A stretch of 64,000 nt of DNA, taken from contig OZ220734.1 of NCBI GenBank assembly GCA_965116945.1, forward strand, positions 558,001 to 622,000, in the 5' to 3' direction. The notes below the pieces were generated by a model, which did no database searches, was not told the DNA's origin, and saw only the letters and a list, made by a program, of their open reading frames with translations. Source of the stretch: Plut-88900 sp965116945. GTDB taxonomy: Bacteria; Chloroflexota; Dehalococcoidia; Plut-88900. Below are positions 8,422 to 17,315 of this stretch, piece by piece; within the stretch, counting starts at the first letter, position 1, and every line of letters starts with the position of its first letter. A program made the position numbers and the translations under genes.

Positions 8422-9534
8422 ATGTCCAGTCTTTCGAATAACCTGAAATCGGCGAGGGTCTCGGTGGGACTTTCGCAGGCGGCGCTGGCGATGAAAGGCG
8501 GGGTGTCGCGGCAGGCTTACGTTGCGATAGAGGCTGGGAGGTCGGTGCCGTCGACGGAGGTGTCGCTGAGGCTGGCTCGGGCGTTGGGGTGCAGCGTCGA
8601 GTCTATATTTTCGCTGGCACCCGCGGACGAGGGCACGGTGAGCGCTGTACTGGCGCCGACCCCTGAGGCTGCGTCTCCATCCTCCCGGGTGCAGCTGTTC
8701 AACGTTGGGGGGAAGTTGTTTGCGCGGCCGCTTTCGGGTCGGAACTCGACGAGCTATACAATGACTCCCGCCGACGGGATTGCCATGGGTAAATCGTCGG
8801 AGAAGGCTGTATCCGTGCGGCTGCTGGGCCCTCTGGAAGATGGAGACACCCTGGTATTGGCGGGCGGCGACCCGGCGATCCCATTCCTGTCCCGGGACCT
8901 GGGCCTGCGGAGATTCCGCATGGTGCAGCTGGGGGAGGACAGCAATACGGCATTGGCCTATTTGTCGGGGGGGATGGCGCACGTGGCAGGGTGCCACCTG
9001 TTCGACGAGGATTCGGGGCAGTACAACGTTGCGTGGGTGAGGCGTCGGGCGCCGTTTCCGTGCTCGGTGATCACATTTGCGATACGGGAGCAGGGGCTGA
9101 TAGTGGCCGCGGGGAACCCGAAGGGGGTGTCGGGGGTGAGCGATCTGGCAAGACAGGACGTTTCGTTCATCAACCGGGAGGAGGGATCGGGGAGCCGGAT
9201 GTTGATGGACAGGCTAGTGGTCGGGGCGGGGTTGGGGGAGGAGGAGATACAAGGCTACGGCCGTTCGGTGGAAGGGCACCTGGCGGTGGCGGATGCAGTG
9301 GCAATAGGGCTGGCGGATGCGGGGATAGGGGTGAGGTCGGCGGCGGAGGCCCGGGGGCTGGGCTTCGTGTCGCTGGGGGAGGAGCGCTACGACTTTGTGA
9401 TCCCCAACCATTTCCTTGATCTGCCGGCGGTGCAGGCTTTCATGGAGACGCTGAAGCAGCCATATCCTCGAAGGCAAGTTGAAGCATTGGGGGGCTACGA
9501 CGTTTCGCCGATGGGAGAGCCGGTGGCGTTCTAG
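8422..9534 (+). CDS. XRE-family regulator with a periplasmic-binding-like sensor domain
   Basis: This 370-residue protein has an N-terminal helix-turn-helix (about residues 8-60, with VGLSQAALAMKGGVSRQAYVA) joined to a substrate-binding-like domain (about 110-340). The second part resembles domains that bind oxyanions in molybdate and tungstate regulators, with GSGSRMLMDRLV matching the anion-binding loop type. It is transcribed away from tupA. The likely job is to sense intracellular tungstate or molybdate and control the tup operon. The ligand is inferred from the neighbourhood. Confidence 0.8.
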   Translation: MSSLSNNLKSARVSVGLSQAALAMKGGVSRQAYVAIEAGRSVPSTEVSLRLARALGCSVESIFSLAPADEGTVSAVLAPTPEAASPSSRVQLFNVGGKLFARPLSGRNSTSYTMTPADGIAMGKSSEKAVSVRLLGPLEDGDTLVLAGGDPAIPFLSRDLGLRRFRMVQLGEDSNTALAYLSGGMAHVAGCHLFDEDSGQYNVAWVRRRAPFPCSVITFAIREQGLIVAAGNPKGVSGVSDLARQDVSFINREEGSGSRMLMDRLVVGAGLGEEEIQGYGRSVEGHLAVADAVAIGLADAGIGVRSAAEARGLGFVSLGEERYDFVIPNHFLDLPAVQAFMETLKQPYPRRQVEALGGYDVSPMGEPVAF

Positions 9535-9586
9535 TCCTTTTCGCTCCAGGTAAGGTATAGTGGCCTACAGAAACCGGAGGTTAGTC

Positions 9587-9901
9587 ATGAGTGAACCCAA
9601 GAAATTTCTATTCTTCAGCGTGGAGCTCATTGCTGTCGGGCAGAACACCATCGGTGCGCTCGCGGCTGCGTTCTGGAGCGCCATCGGGGTGATAGCTCTC
9701 GCTGGAATAAATGCCGTAGGCCTGGTGTCTATAAGCCCAATCAATGCCGTTGGATTCGTTTCCGTTGGCGGGGTGAACTCCATCGGTGTGATTGCGATTG
9801 GCGGGTTCAACTCCGTTGGGGTAGTTGCCATCGGCGGCTACAATGCCCACGGAATCATTGCCATTGGAGCGAACTCCAAGAGCGCCTTTCCTCTAATGTA
9901 A
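9587..9901 (+). CDS. Small protein of seven 11-residue glycine-rich repeats
   Basis: The protein has 104 residues. From about residue 20 it consists of seven consecutive 11-residue units with consensus N-(A/S)-(V/I)-G-x-(V/I)-(A/S)-(I/V)-G-G-hydrophobic. The regular alternation of small and beta-branched residues suggests a solenoid of short beta strands, or a membrane-associated array. I chose the ATG at 9587 because CCGGAGG lies 6 bases upstream; a GTG at 9560 is less likely. No signal peptide is obvious. The function is not known. Confidence 0.75.
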   Translation: MSEPKKFLFFSVELIAVGQNTIGALAAAFWSAIGVIALAGINAVGLVSISPINAVGFVSVGGVNSIGVIAIGGFNSVGVVAIGGYNAHGIIAIGANSKSAFPLM

Positions 9902-10000
9902 CCAGTCAATGGTGGTCAGGCAGAGTTGGGGCAAGGGCAGCGGGGCAGACAGGGCATTGATTGCTGAACGGCAGGTGTCCAGGCCGGACCTGTTGATCCC

Positions 10001-11512
10001 ATGACCACTCTTGAATCTCCCAGATATGCGGACACGATCGTAGTTGGCGGCGGCTCTGCCGGGGCTGCAGTGGCGGGGCTGCTGGCCGAACGGGGAGATC
10101 AGTCGGTGTTGCTCCTGGAGGCGGGGCCCGACTATGGACCCTTTCCCGAAGGACGCTGGCCATCCGATCTGCTCGACGGCCGTATTGTTGCGGAGACCCA
10201 CGACTGGGCCTACACCAGCGCTGCTTCCAACGGCCAGCCCGGCCACTCCTTGGAAAGGGCCAGGGTGATTGGGGGATGCTCGTCGCATAACGGATGTATT
10301 GCACTTTGGGGCAGCAGGCTTGATTACGATGGGTGGACCGCTGCCGGAAACGATGGATGGTCGACGGAGGAGGTGCTTCCCTATTTTCGGAGGGTGTCTG
10401 AGCGGCTGAGGGTGCGCGATTTCGAGGTGGAGGAGGTCACGCCGTTCCACGGGGCGTGCCTGGAGGCGATGGCAGGGGCAGGGGTTCCGACAATCGATGA
10501 CTTGAACGGAATTGACGAGAATTTCGGCGCCGCCATTTCGCCGGTGAACATCCATGAGGGGGTCAGGTGGAATGCCTCGTTTGCCTACCTGGACCCGGTA
10601 CGAGATGACGGACATCTGACCGTTGTGGGGGAGGCACTGGTGAACAGGGTCAACCTGGAAGGGCAGCGTGCGGTGTCGGTGGACGTGGTCGTTGGTGGAG
10701 AGGCTGCGACGGTGGGAGCGGGGCGGGTGGTGCTGTGTGCGGGGGCATACGAGTCTCCGTCGGTGTTGATGAGGTCGGGGGTGGGGGCGGAGGACGAGCT
10801 TTCCCGGCTGGGCATTGATGTGCGGGTTGAATTGGCGGGGGTCGGGGAGAATCTGCACGATCACCCGGCTTTCAGTATTCACTACCGCAGCACGCCGTTG
10901 TTCGACTCGATGATGGACGAATTCATTGCAGGGGGTCGGACCGTTTACGCGGAGCAGAGCTTAGCGAAGGCGCGGAGCAGTGGGTGCGCTGAGGCTTTCG
11001 ACCTGCACATTGCGCCGATAAAATTCCTGGACCGAGAACCTTCGGGGCAGTGGCGGTTCAAAATAGCGGTGGCGAACATGGTGCCGAGGTCTCGGGGAAG
11101 GCTCACGTTGCGGGATGCCGACCCCCGCTCAGCACCAATTATTGACACCGGCTATTTCACGGACCCGGAAGACTCGGACATTGGGGTGGTGATGGACGGG
11201 CTAAAGTTAACCAGGGAGATAGCCAGGCAAAGGCCCCTGGCCGAACTGATCGGTGCGGAGTTGGAAGAGACAGCCAGAGTGGAGTCTGCCGAGGAGGTCA
11301 AGCAGAAGAGCTTACACTATTATCACCCGGTCGGGACTTGCAAGATGGGGCCCGACGCGGATCCCGAGGCGGTGGTGGATGCGGGGGGCAAGGTTCGCGG
11401 GTTGGACAATTTGTACGTGGCGGATGCCTCTATCATGCCTGTCGTGCCTCGGGCGAACACAAACCTGCCTGCGGTGATGGTGGCGGAACGGTTCGTGGCG
11501 GGGTTGGAGTAG
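10001..11512 (+). CDS. GMC-family FAD-dependent oxidoreductase
   Basis: This is a 503-residue glucose-methanol-choline family oxidoreductase that oxidises an alcohol group with FAD. The dinucleotide-binding motif VVGGGSAGAAVAGLLAE is at the N-terminus, followed by LLLEAGPDYG. The GMC signature region GAYESPSVLMRSGVG lies near residue 250. The catalytic histidine and its partner asparagine lie in HYYHPVGTCKMG and NTNLPAVMVAE near the end. The substrate is unknown. Its 3' end overlaps the convergent glycosylase frame by 80 bases. Confidence 0.9.
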   Translation: MTTLESPRYADTIVVGGGSAGAAVAGLLAERGDQSVLLLEAGPDYGPFPEGRWPSDLLDGRIVAETHDWAYTSAASNGQPGHSLERARVIGGCSSHNGCIALWGSRLDYDGWTAAGNDGWSTEEVLPYFRRVSERLRVRDFEVEEVTPFHGACLEAMAGAGVPTIDDLNGIDENFGAAISPVNIHEGVRWNASFAYLDPVRDDGHLTVVGEALVNRVNLEGQRAVSVDVVVGGEAATVGAGRVVLCAGAYESPSVLMRSGVGAEDELSRLGIDVRVELAGVGENLHDHPAFSIHYRSTPLFDSMMDEFIAGGRTVYAEQSLAKARSSGCAEAFDLHIAPIKFLDREPSGQWRFKIAVANMVPRSRGRLTLRDADPRSAPIIDTGYFTDPEDSDIGVVMDGLKLTREIARQRPLAELIGAELEETARVESAEEVKQKSLHYYHPVGTCKMGPDADPEAVVDAGGKVRGLDNLYVADASIMPVVPRANTNLPAVMVAERFVAGLE

Positions 11513-12206
11513 GGGGGGTCCAGGCTGAGCTTCCAACGCTGCTACTGTAATCACACACTTGGTTGAGGACGCAGCGAGGGCAGTCGGGGGATTTGCGGCA
11601 GACGTCCTTGGCAAGGGCGACGAAAAGGGCGTGATACTCGGCGAACATCCGTGTATCGGCAGGCAGGGAGTCTTCAAAGAAGCGTTGGAGGGTGGGGTAG
11701 GGGGCCCGGGGGTCGGGGCCTATTCCCAGCCGCCCGACAATCCGGCGGGTGTATTCGTCTATGACGAATAGCGGCCTTCCGGCAGCGTAGAGGAGGATGC
11801 AGTCGGCGGTCTCCTGGCCGATGCCGTGGATGGTGAGAAGTTCGCTGCGAAGGGTCTCGGGGTCCTGGGCGAGCATGGCGTCCAAGTCTCCGTCGTGCAT
11901 TTCCATGGCGTGATCGATAAAGGCCTTTAATCGGCGTGCCTTGACGGTGTAGAAGCCGGAAGAGCGGACGAGTATGCCTAACTCAGTCTCGGAAAGTTGG
12001 GCGAGGGTGGCTACGTTCAACGCACCGGCTTGCCGGAGGGAGCGGAGGGCTTTTGCGGCGTTGGCCCAGGCGGTCGACTGGACGAGGATTGCTCCGAGGA
12101 TCATTTCGAAAGGGGTGTCGGCGGGCCACCAATTCTGGGGGCCGTACCTTTCGAAGAGGAGGTCATAGATCTGCCTTAGCCGGCTTCCAACGTCGTCGCT
12201 CATCAC
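11433..12206 (-). CDS. HhH-GPD DNA glycosylase (endonuclease III-like) with Fe-S motif
   Basis: This is a base-excision repair glycosylase. The helix-hairpin-helix is LLTIHGIGQETADCILLYA, with the catalytic aspartate in VIDEYTRRI. A C-terminal CRKSPDCPRCVLNQVC (C-x5-C-x2-C-x5-C) would hold a [4Fe-4S] cluster. The lysine that makes endonuclease III a lyase is replaced (GQETA instead of GxGxKTA), so a monofunctional glycosylase of the Mig/MagIII type is likely. A proline-rich tail after the cluster overlaps the 3' end of the GMC gene and may not be conserved. It overlaps sfsA by 4 bases. Confidence 0.82.
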   Translation of the reverse strand: MMSDDVGSRLRQIYDLLFERYGPQNWWPADTPFEMILGAILVQSTAWANAAKALRSLRQAGALNVATLAQLSETELGILVRSSGFYTVKARRLKAFIDHAMEMHDGDLDAMLAQDPETLRSELLTIHGIGQETADCILLYAAGRPLFVIDEYTRRIVGRLGIGPDPRAPYPTLQRFFEDSLPADTRMFAEYHALFVALAKDVCRKSPDCPRCVLNQVCDYSSSVGSSAWTPPTPTPPRTVPPPSPQAGLCSPEARQA

Positions 12207-12922
12207 AACTCCACCGGCACCCTCGCCCCGAGGGAGATTTCATTCATGGTTACCCGGCACCCGTAGGCGAAGACAGCCACGCCCATCCCTGCTGCCTGTT
12301 CCAGTGTGGCGGCGAACTCCGGGTCGGCGGACTTGTAGGGGGTGAAGATCTGGGCGTCGGGTCTTTGGATGACGAATATGACCGCTGCACCGTGTCCCTG
12401 GTCTATGGCTTTCATGAGGGTGCGGAGGTGTTTCGTGCCGCGGGTGGTTGGGGAGTCGGGGAAGAGGGCGTTGCCGTTGCAGACGAGGGTCACGGACTTG
12501 GTCTCCACGTAGACCCGGCCCTCGGGGCCCGAGAAGCGCAGGTCGAGGCGGCTTTCCTCGAAGGTCACTTCTTTTTCGATGATGGGGTAGCTCTGGAACT
12601 GGGGGAGTTTGCCAAGGGCGTGGGCCTCGGCGACGAGGTATGGGGGAAGCCGGGCGTCGCAGGAGACGAGGACGTCGTCAATGCGGACGAGACGGAGGTC
12701 GAAGGCGGTCTTGCGATGGGGGGAGGGGGCGGGGGTTACGTAGACCTCGGCATTCGGGACGAATAGCTCATGGAGTCGGCCGGAGTTGGGGACGTGGGCG
12801 ACCGCCTCTCTTCCGTTAACCTCCACCCTGGCGGCGAATCTATTGAGCCGCTCTCTGAAGAGCGCTTCTTGCAGGCCGGGCGCAGCTTTCACGGCAACGA
12901 TTGTAAACGTTCCGTCCCTCAC
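12203..12922 (-). CDS. sfsA: SfsA family sugar-fermentation stimulation protein / nuclease
   Basis: This 239-residue protein is full length for SfsA. Motifs seen are FRERLNRFAARVEV and HVPNSGRLHELFVPN at the N-terminus and VYVETKSVTLV in the centre. That central part matches the PD-(D/E)xK-like core of family members reported to bind or cleave nucleic acids. It is the first gene of a two-gene unit with the DNA glycosylase (4-base overlap), which fits a nucleic-acid role. It diverges from pyrF across 32 bases. Confidence 0.93.
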   Translation of the reverse strand: MRDGTFTIVAVKAAPGLQEALFRERLNRFAARVEVNGREAVAHVPNSGRLHELFVPNAEVYVTPAPSPHRKTAFDLRLVRIDDVLVSCDARLPPYLVAEAHALGKLPQFQSYPIIEKEVTFEESRLDLRFSGPEGRVYVETKSVTLVCNGNALFPDSPTTRGTKHLRTLMKAIDQGHGAAVIFVIQRPDAQIFTPYKSADPEFAATLEQAAGMGVAVFAYGCRVTMNEISLGARVPVEL

Positions 12923-12954
12923 CCCGCTTGCCCAAAATATGATACGGTTTACGC

Positions 12955-13785
12955 ATGAGCGGCGACAGTTTTGTCGAAAAGCTGAGGCGGGCCTCCGAGG
13001 GCAACAAAAGCCTTCTGTGCGTGGGCTTAGACCCCGATGCGAGTCTGATGCCCATCGACGACGTATTCGAGTTCAACCGGGCGATTGTGGATGCTACCCG
13101 GGACCTGGCGTGCTGCTATAAGCCGAACCTGGCCTTTTACGAGGCGTTCGGGCCGCCGGGGCTGGAGGCGTTACGGCGCACGGTGGAGCACATCGGCGGT
13201 GAGGTACCGGTGATAGGCGATGCCAAGAGGGGAGATATAGGAAACACGGCCCGGGCGTACGCGTCGGCGCTGTTCGATTACTACGGGTTTGATGCAGTGA
13301 CTGCCAACCCGTACATGGGCGGGGACACTCTGTCTCCCTTCCTGGACTATTCTGGCAAGGGCGTTTTCGTGGTCTGCCGAACGTCGAACCCGGGGTCGGG
13401 TGATTTCCAGTCGTTAACCGTGACCCGGGCAGACGGAGAGCAGAGGCCCTTATACATGGAGGTCGCGGCGCGGTGCGGTGAGTGGAACGTTTCGGGGAAC
13501 GTGGGGCTGGTGGTGGGTGCGACGTACCCGGAGGAGTTGCAGCAGGTGCGTTCGCGGTGCCCTGATTTGCCGATTCTGATTCCCGGCATTGGGGCGCAGG
13601 GTGGTGATTTGCAGGCATCCGTGGCAAAGGGGATGGATGCGCGGGGTGGGGGGATTCTTATCTCGGCTTCCCGGCAGGTGATATACGCCTCCAAGGGCGC
13701 CGACTTTGCGGAACGGGCCAGGGATGCGGCCCTTGATTTGAGGAATCGCATCAACCAGTGCCGGGCAGAAGCGGCTCGTATCTAG
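12955..13785 (+). CDS. pyrF: Orotidine 5'-phosphate decarboxylase
   Basis: This enzyme converts OMP to UMP, the last step of de novo pyrimidine synthesis. It has 276 residues, the larger type 2 form. The active-site motif is GDAKRGDIGNTA near residue 84, preceded by LLCVGLDPD and followed by VTANPYMGGDTLSPFL. The phosphate-binding end is represented by LIPGIGAQGGD and ILISASRQVIYAS. A TATGAT-like -10 box lies about 15 bases before the ATG. The short DUF951 gene follows by 10 bases. Confidence 0.96.
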   Translation: MSGDSFVEKLRRASEGNKSLLCVGLDPDASLMPIDDVFEFNRAIVDATRDLACCYKPNLAFYEAFGPPGLEALRRTVEHIGGEVPVIGDAKRGDIGNTARAYASALFDYYGFDAVTANPYMGGDTLSPFLDYSGKGVFVVCRTSNPGSGDFQSLTVTRADGEQRPLYMEVAARCGEWNVSGNVGLVVGATYPEELQQVRSRCPDLPILIPGIGAQGGDLQASVAKGMDARGGGILISASRQVIYASKGADFAERARDAALDLRNRINQCRAEAARI

Positions 13786-13795
13786 GTGCAGCGTA

Positions 13796-14011
13796 ATGCC
13801 GCAGGAGTATGCGATAGGCGACGTAGTGCGGCTGCGCAAGCCTCACCCGTGCGGAGGGTATGAGTGGGAGGTGACACGGCTCGGGGCGGATATCGGGGCG
13901 AGGTGCGTGACTTGCCAACACCGAATTCTGCTTGCCCGTACGGCGTTTGAAAAACGGGTGAAGTCGGTGGTGTCCCGGGGGCGGGGGGTCAACCCAATAT
14001 CCCCCTGCTAG
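13796..14011 (+). CDS. DUF951 family protein
   Basis: This 71-residue protein shows the DUF951 pattern: VVRLRKPHPCGGYEWEV, then GADIGARCVTCQH, then LARTAFEKRVK. The two CxxC-like pairs and the size are typical of this family, which is widespread in Firmicutes and Chloroflexota and commonly encoded near ychF or rpsF-type genes. The function is unknown. It starts 10 bases after pyrF and is probably co-transcribed with it. Confidence 0.88.
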   Translation: MPQEYAIGDVVRLRKPHPCGGYEWEVTRLGADIGARCVTCQHRILLARTAFEKRVKSVVSRGRGVNPISPC

Positions 14012-14121
14012 GTACGTTTTCGCAACTCTGCGACCTGGGAGCGGGATACCCAGCTCATACCGCTCTCGAGACCCTTAGAGTCCGCTCAGGGTTAACGACC
14101 ACACGCCGGGGAGGGAATCAC

Positions 14122-14157
14122 CCTCACCCCAGCCCTCTCCCATCGAGGGAGAGGGGA
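14122..14157 (+). repeat. Short form of the R3 repeat (constant hairpin only)
   Basis: CCCTCACCCCAGCCCTCTCCC pairs with GGGAGAGGGG, without the variable second hairpin. It sits between DUF951 and the bidirectional terminator. Confidence 0.5.
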
Positions 14158-14228
14158 CCGGACAACCCAACCTCAGATTCATCGCGTGGCATCGGGATGA
14201 TATCAGGGAGGGAAGCCACTGTTGGGGG

Positions 14229-14273
14229 GCAAAAATGGGGCCGACCCTCTGGTAGGGTCGGCCCCATTTTTGC
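14229..14273. terminator. Bidirectional rho-independent terminator
   Basis: Arms of 20 bases (14229-14248 and 14254-14273) match perfectly around the loop CTGGT. The base of the stem is GCAAAAATGGGG/CCCCATTTTTGC, so a U run follows the G+C core on either strand. It separates the convergent pyrF-DUF951 and hflK-hflC units. Confidence 0.88.
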
Positions 14274-14291
14274 CTTGTTTACGCTTGCGGG

Positions 14292-15611
14292 TTACTTGAA
14301 GGTAATCTGGATGGCGAGGAGGGACTCGTCGGGTTCACGGCGCATTACTACCTCAACCTCTCTGCCTAGCACATCGTCTTCGGTGATGGCGCTGGGCAGG
14401 GTGCCGGCCAAGGCGGCGTCGCCGATGATCTCGGTCTCGAAATCAATGAGGGAGAAGGCGCGGCCTGCGACTATCCAATCGATGGAGGTGGTGGTAAGGC
14501 CTGCCTCGAAGATGGAGACCACCTCGGCGCTTTCAACCGTGCCGGAGACGTCCTGGATAAACCCGCTGCGGCGTTCACAGTCCCATATCAGCTGGGTGAC
14601 TCTTTCCGTGGAATAGTCTTCAACAAGAGACTCGCCATCCACCACTGCATCAGAGGTCTGTTCGAGGGAGGATGCGGCGTCGGCGCCTGGGAAGAGGGGA
14701 GGAAGTTCGCCGTCCAGCCGGCCCTCGAAGTTGTTGAGGTAGCGGAAGAGGTCCGAGTCAGCATCGAGGACGAGGGTGTCCTGGTCTGAAAGGGCATTGG
14801 AGTAGGCTTCCAGGCTGCGCTGGAAGTTGTAGAACTCGGGGTCCTTGTTGAAGGCGCTGGCGAAGATCTTCACCGCGACGGACTCGCCGCAACCACGGAT
14901 GATGTCGGAGTCCCGCATGGCGTTGGCGATGGTGATGGTGCGGGTGCGGTCTGCGGAGGCCCGGATCCTGAAGTCGAACTCGGACCCTTCGGCACGGAAG
15001 AGGGCGGCTTCCTGCTGACGTTCGGCGTTCATCCTCTGGAAGATGCTCTGCTGAATGGTCTCGGTAAAGTCCGCTCGCTTGATCCGCACGTCAATGATCT
15101 CGACGCCGATGTCCTGGGCGCTCTGCTTACTGATGTCGGTCACTGCCTGAACGATAGTAGGCACGCCTTCGATTTCGCCGGTGCGCCTCTGGTTGATGAT
15201 GATGTCCGACTGGTTGTAGGAAGCAATTTGCTTCTTGAGTTCACCAGAGATGATGTCCCGGAGACGGGCGTCGGCGCCAGCCTCGTTGATGACGGTTTCG
15301 AAGAACTTCCTGGGCTCGGTAATCTTGTACCGGGCATAGGCATCAATGATGAGGTTCTTCTTGTCGAGGGTAATGAGCGTCTCCGGCGGGGCGTCGAAGC
15401 GAAGGAGACGCTTTTCGTACTTGGTCACCGTCTCGACGAACGGGATCTTGGTCTTGAGGCCGGGATCCCGGACCTCTCTGTTGAATTCTCCGAACCGGAG
15501 GACTAAGGCCTGGTTGGTCTCGTCCACGGTGTAGAGAAACTGGGGTATCACGATCACCGCGATGATGATCAGGACTACCAGTCCAATTGCGTATTTTAGG
15601 CCCTTAGGCAT
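14292..15611 (-). CDS. hflC: HflC-like SPFH protease modulator with long C-terminal extension
   Basis: This membrane-anchored SPFH protein partners HflK and, in studied bacteria, restrains FtsH. A single N-terminal transmembrane helix (about residues 8-28) precedes the band-7 domain, seen in ALVLRFGEFNREVRDPGL and KKNLIIDAYARYKI. The protein is 439 residues, whereas typical HflC has about 300-330. The part after about residue 300 is an acidic, beta-rich extension with no motif I recognise. It follows hflK by 32 bases. Confidence 0.88.
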   Translation of the reverse strand: MPKGLKYAIGLVVLIIIAVIVIPQFLYTVDETNQALVLRFGEFNREVRDPGLKTKIPFVETVTKYEKRLLRFDAPPETLITLDKKNLIIDAYARYKITEPRKFFETVINEAGADARLRDIISGELKKQIASYNQSDIIINQRRTGEIEGVPTIVQAVTDISKQSAQDIGVEIIDVRIKRADFTETIQQSIFQRMNAERQQEAALFRAEGSEFDFRIRASADRTRTITIANAMRDSDIIRGCGESVAVKIFASAFNKDPEFYNFQRSLEAYSNALSDQDTLVLDADSDLFRYLNNFEGRLDGELPPLFPGADAASSLEQTSDAVVDGESLVEDYSTERVTQLIWDCERRSGFIQDVSGTVESAEVVSIFEAGLTTTSIDWIVAGRAFSLIDFETEIIGDAALAGTLPSAITEDDVLGREVEVVMRREPDESLLAIQITFK

Positions 15612-15643
15612 TGACTCGAGCTCCTGTTTATTTGCTGCAGCGC

Positions 15644-16780
15644 TTACTGCTGGGTGGTGGTCTCCGCCGCGGCCGCATTAGTGGTTGTCTGGTCGTTGGA
15701 CGCTCCACCCAGGTTAAGGATGGGCAGGACATCTTCACCACCGGCTTGGGAAGTGAGGAGGAAGTCATTGGTTTCAGCCAAGACCTGCTCCACGGTTTCG
15801 AGGTAGAGGCGGTAGCGGGTTACGAGCGGCGCCTGGCGGTACTCCGTGAGGATGGCTTCGAACTCTGCGGCTTTACCAAGGGCCTCCGCCACGCGAGCCC
15901 TCTGGGAGGCCTCTGCGTTGAGGACGATCTGCTCGGCTTCACCACGGGCCTTCGGGACGATGTCGTTTCTGTAGGCTTCTGCCTGGTTGATAAGGCGCAC
16001 CCTGTCCTCACGGGCTGCGACCACATCGTCAAATGCGGCCTGAACCTGGCTGGGCGGGTCTACAGACTGGATCTGGACACGTACGATTTCCAGGCCGGTA
16101 CCGTAGAGGGTCATGAGGTCGGTAAGGATGTCCTGGACTTCGGTTTCAATAAGGCTTCGTTCTTCGGTAAGGATTTCGTCGAGGGAGCCTTCACCGACGA
16201 CCTGTCTGAGGGCTGTCTCGGCGGCGTCCCTGAGGGTTACCTGATCCGGCGAGCCGTTGGGGTCGAAGACATTAAAGAGGAAGGCGGAGGCACCCCTGTC
16301 CCGGCGGGGGACCAGGGCGTCCGACTCAACCTGAGTCGTGCCGACAGAGCCAGGGTTGATCCGGGCCTGAATGGCCATCTTCACGTCTACCAGGTTTTCG
16401 TCACCGGTGAGCATGAGGGATTCGACCGGGAAGGGGGTGATGGTGGCGGGGGGTCCGGGGTCAACGACGCGGAACCCGACTTCGAGCCGCCTGATTTCTT
16501 CCACTCTCACTTTGTCGACCCGCTCAATGGGTGCGGGCCAGTGCCAATGCAGTCCGGGGCTGGTCTGGCCGACTTCCTGGCCGAACCGCCGGACTATTCC
16601 CAATTGTCCTGTGTCAACCTGGTAGATGCCTGTGCCGAGCCAGATCACGAGGATCAGGCCGATCACCAGCAGCACCATAATCAGGCCCAGGCCTCTGAAG
16701 CGCCTGGATATGTTGCGGGCGGCGGGGCCGAAGGCATCGAGCATTCGGTCAAAATCGCCCCCGCCTGGTCTTCGGGCCAT
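15644..16780 (-). CDS. hflK: HflK-like SPFH protease modulator
   Basis: This is the 378-residue partner of HflC. A glycine-rich N-terminus (MARRPGGGDFDRM) is followed by a transmembrane segment (about residues 29-50, LIMVLLVIGLILVIWLG). The band-7 domain has TGQLGIVRRFGQ and PGLHWHWPAPIE. A coiled-coil region rich in Glu, Ala and Arg (AEAYRNDIVPKARGEAEQ) follows. It is the first gene of hflKC; the C-rich/G-rich terminator at 14229-14273 ends the unit. Confidence 0.9.
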   Translation of the reverse strand: MARRPGGGDFDRMLDAFGPAARNISRRFRGLGLIMVLLVIGLILVIWLGTGIYQVDTGQLGIVRRFGQEVGQTSPGLHWHWPAPIERVDKVRVEEIRRLEVGFRVVDPGPPATITPFPVESLMLTGDENLVDVKMAIQARINPGSVGTTQVESDALVPRRDRGASAFLFNVFDPNGSPDQVTLRDAAETALRQVVGEGSLDEILTEERSLIETEVQDILTDLMTLYGTGLEIVRVQIQSVDPPSQVQAAFDDVVAAREDRVRLINQAEAYRNDIVPKARGEAEQIVLNAEASQRARVAEALGKAAEFEAILTEYRQAPLVTRYRLYLETVEQVLAETNDFLLTSQAGGEDVLPILNLGGASNDQTTTNAAAAETTTQQ

Positions 16781-16849
16781 ATCTTTTCTCCTGGTTCCTT
16801 TTGGCTTTCGGGCTAGATGGGTTTGTGTCTAAAGGGAGAGAGTGAGCAT

Positions 16850-17203
16850 TCAGGACCCGTTTCTAGCAGAGCCGTGGTCACCATCGTCATCATTAATAAC
16901 GCGGTATTCGCCTTCGGTGACCTTGTCGCCCTCCTTGAATTCGGGGCCCCAGATGGCCTCCCGGTGTTCGCGCACGATCTGGGCCGGAGCGAGGCGAACG
17001 AATATCAGGGAGGCGATAGCGATGACGATAAAGTCCTCGATGCGTCCAACGACGGGTATGAAATCCTTGAGCAGGTCGAAGGGAAGGGCGAGGTATCCCA
17101 AGGACATTGGGATGGCCATCTTCAATATCAGTGGGACGCGTTGGTCCCAAAAGAGGCGCCAAACCAGTCTGAAATTCTTGACTATATCGAGAATTCTGCG
17201 CAT
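16850..17203 (-). CDS. DUF1232 (YkvA-like) membrane protein
   Basis: This 117-residue protein has two hydrophobic segments around LILKMAIPMSLGYLALPFDLLKDFIPVVG and FIVIAIASLIFVRLAP. The family core YLALPFDLLKDFIP-VG-EDF matches DUF1232. It is likely a small inner-membrane protein of unknown function. An acidic tail (NDDDGD) closes it. It lies 69 bases upstream of hflK on the same strand and may share its transcript. Confidence 0.8.
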   Translation of the reverse strand: MRRILDIVKNFRLVWRLFWDQRVPLILKMAIPMSLGYLALPFDLLKDFIPVVGRIEDFIVIAIASLIFVRLAPAQIVREHREAIWGPEFKEGDKVTEGEYRVINDDDGDHGSARNGS

Positions 17204-17315
17204 CGGCTCGAAAGTGAATTATTGCACGGGGCGTCTGATATGACAAGGCAAACCGCGCGCAACCACGGCATAGAGCCAGGGGAAGCTGCGTCCAAGCCGG
17301 TAGCTGCGATGATGC

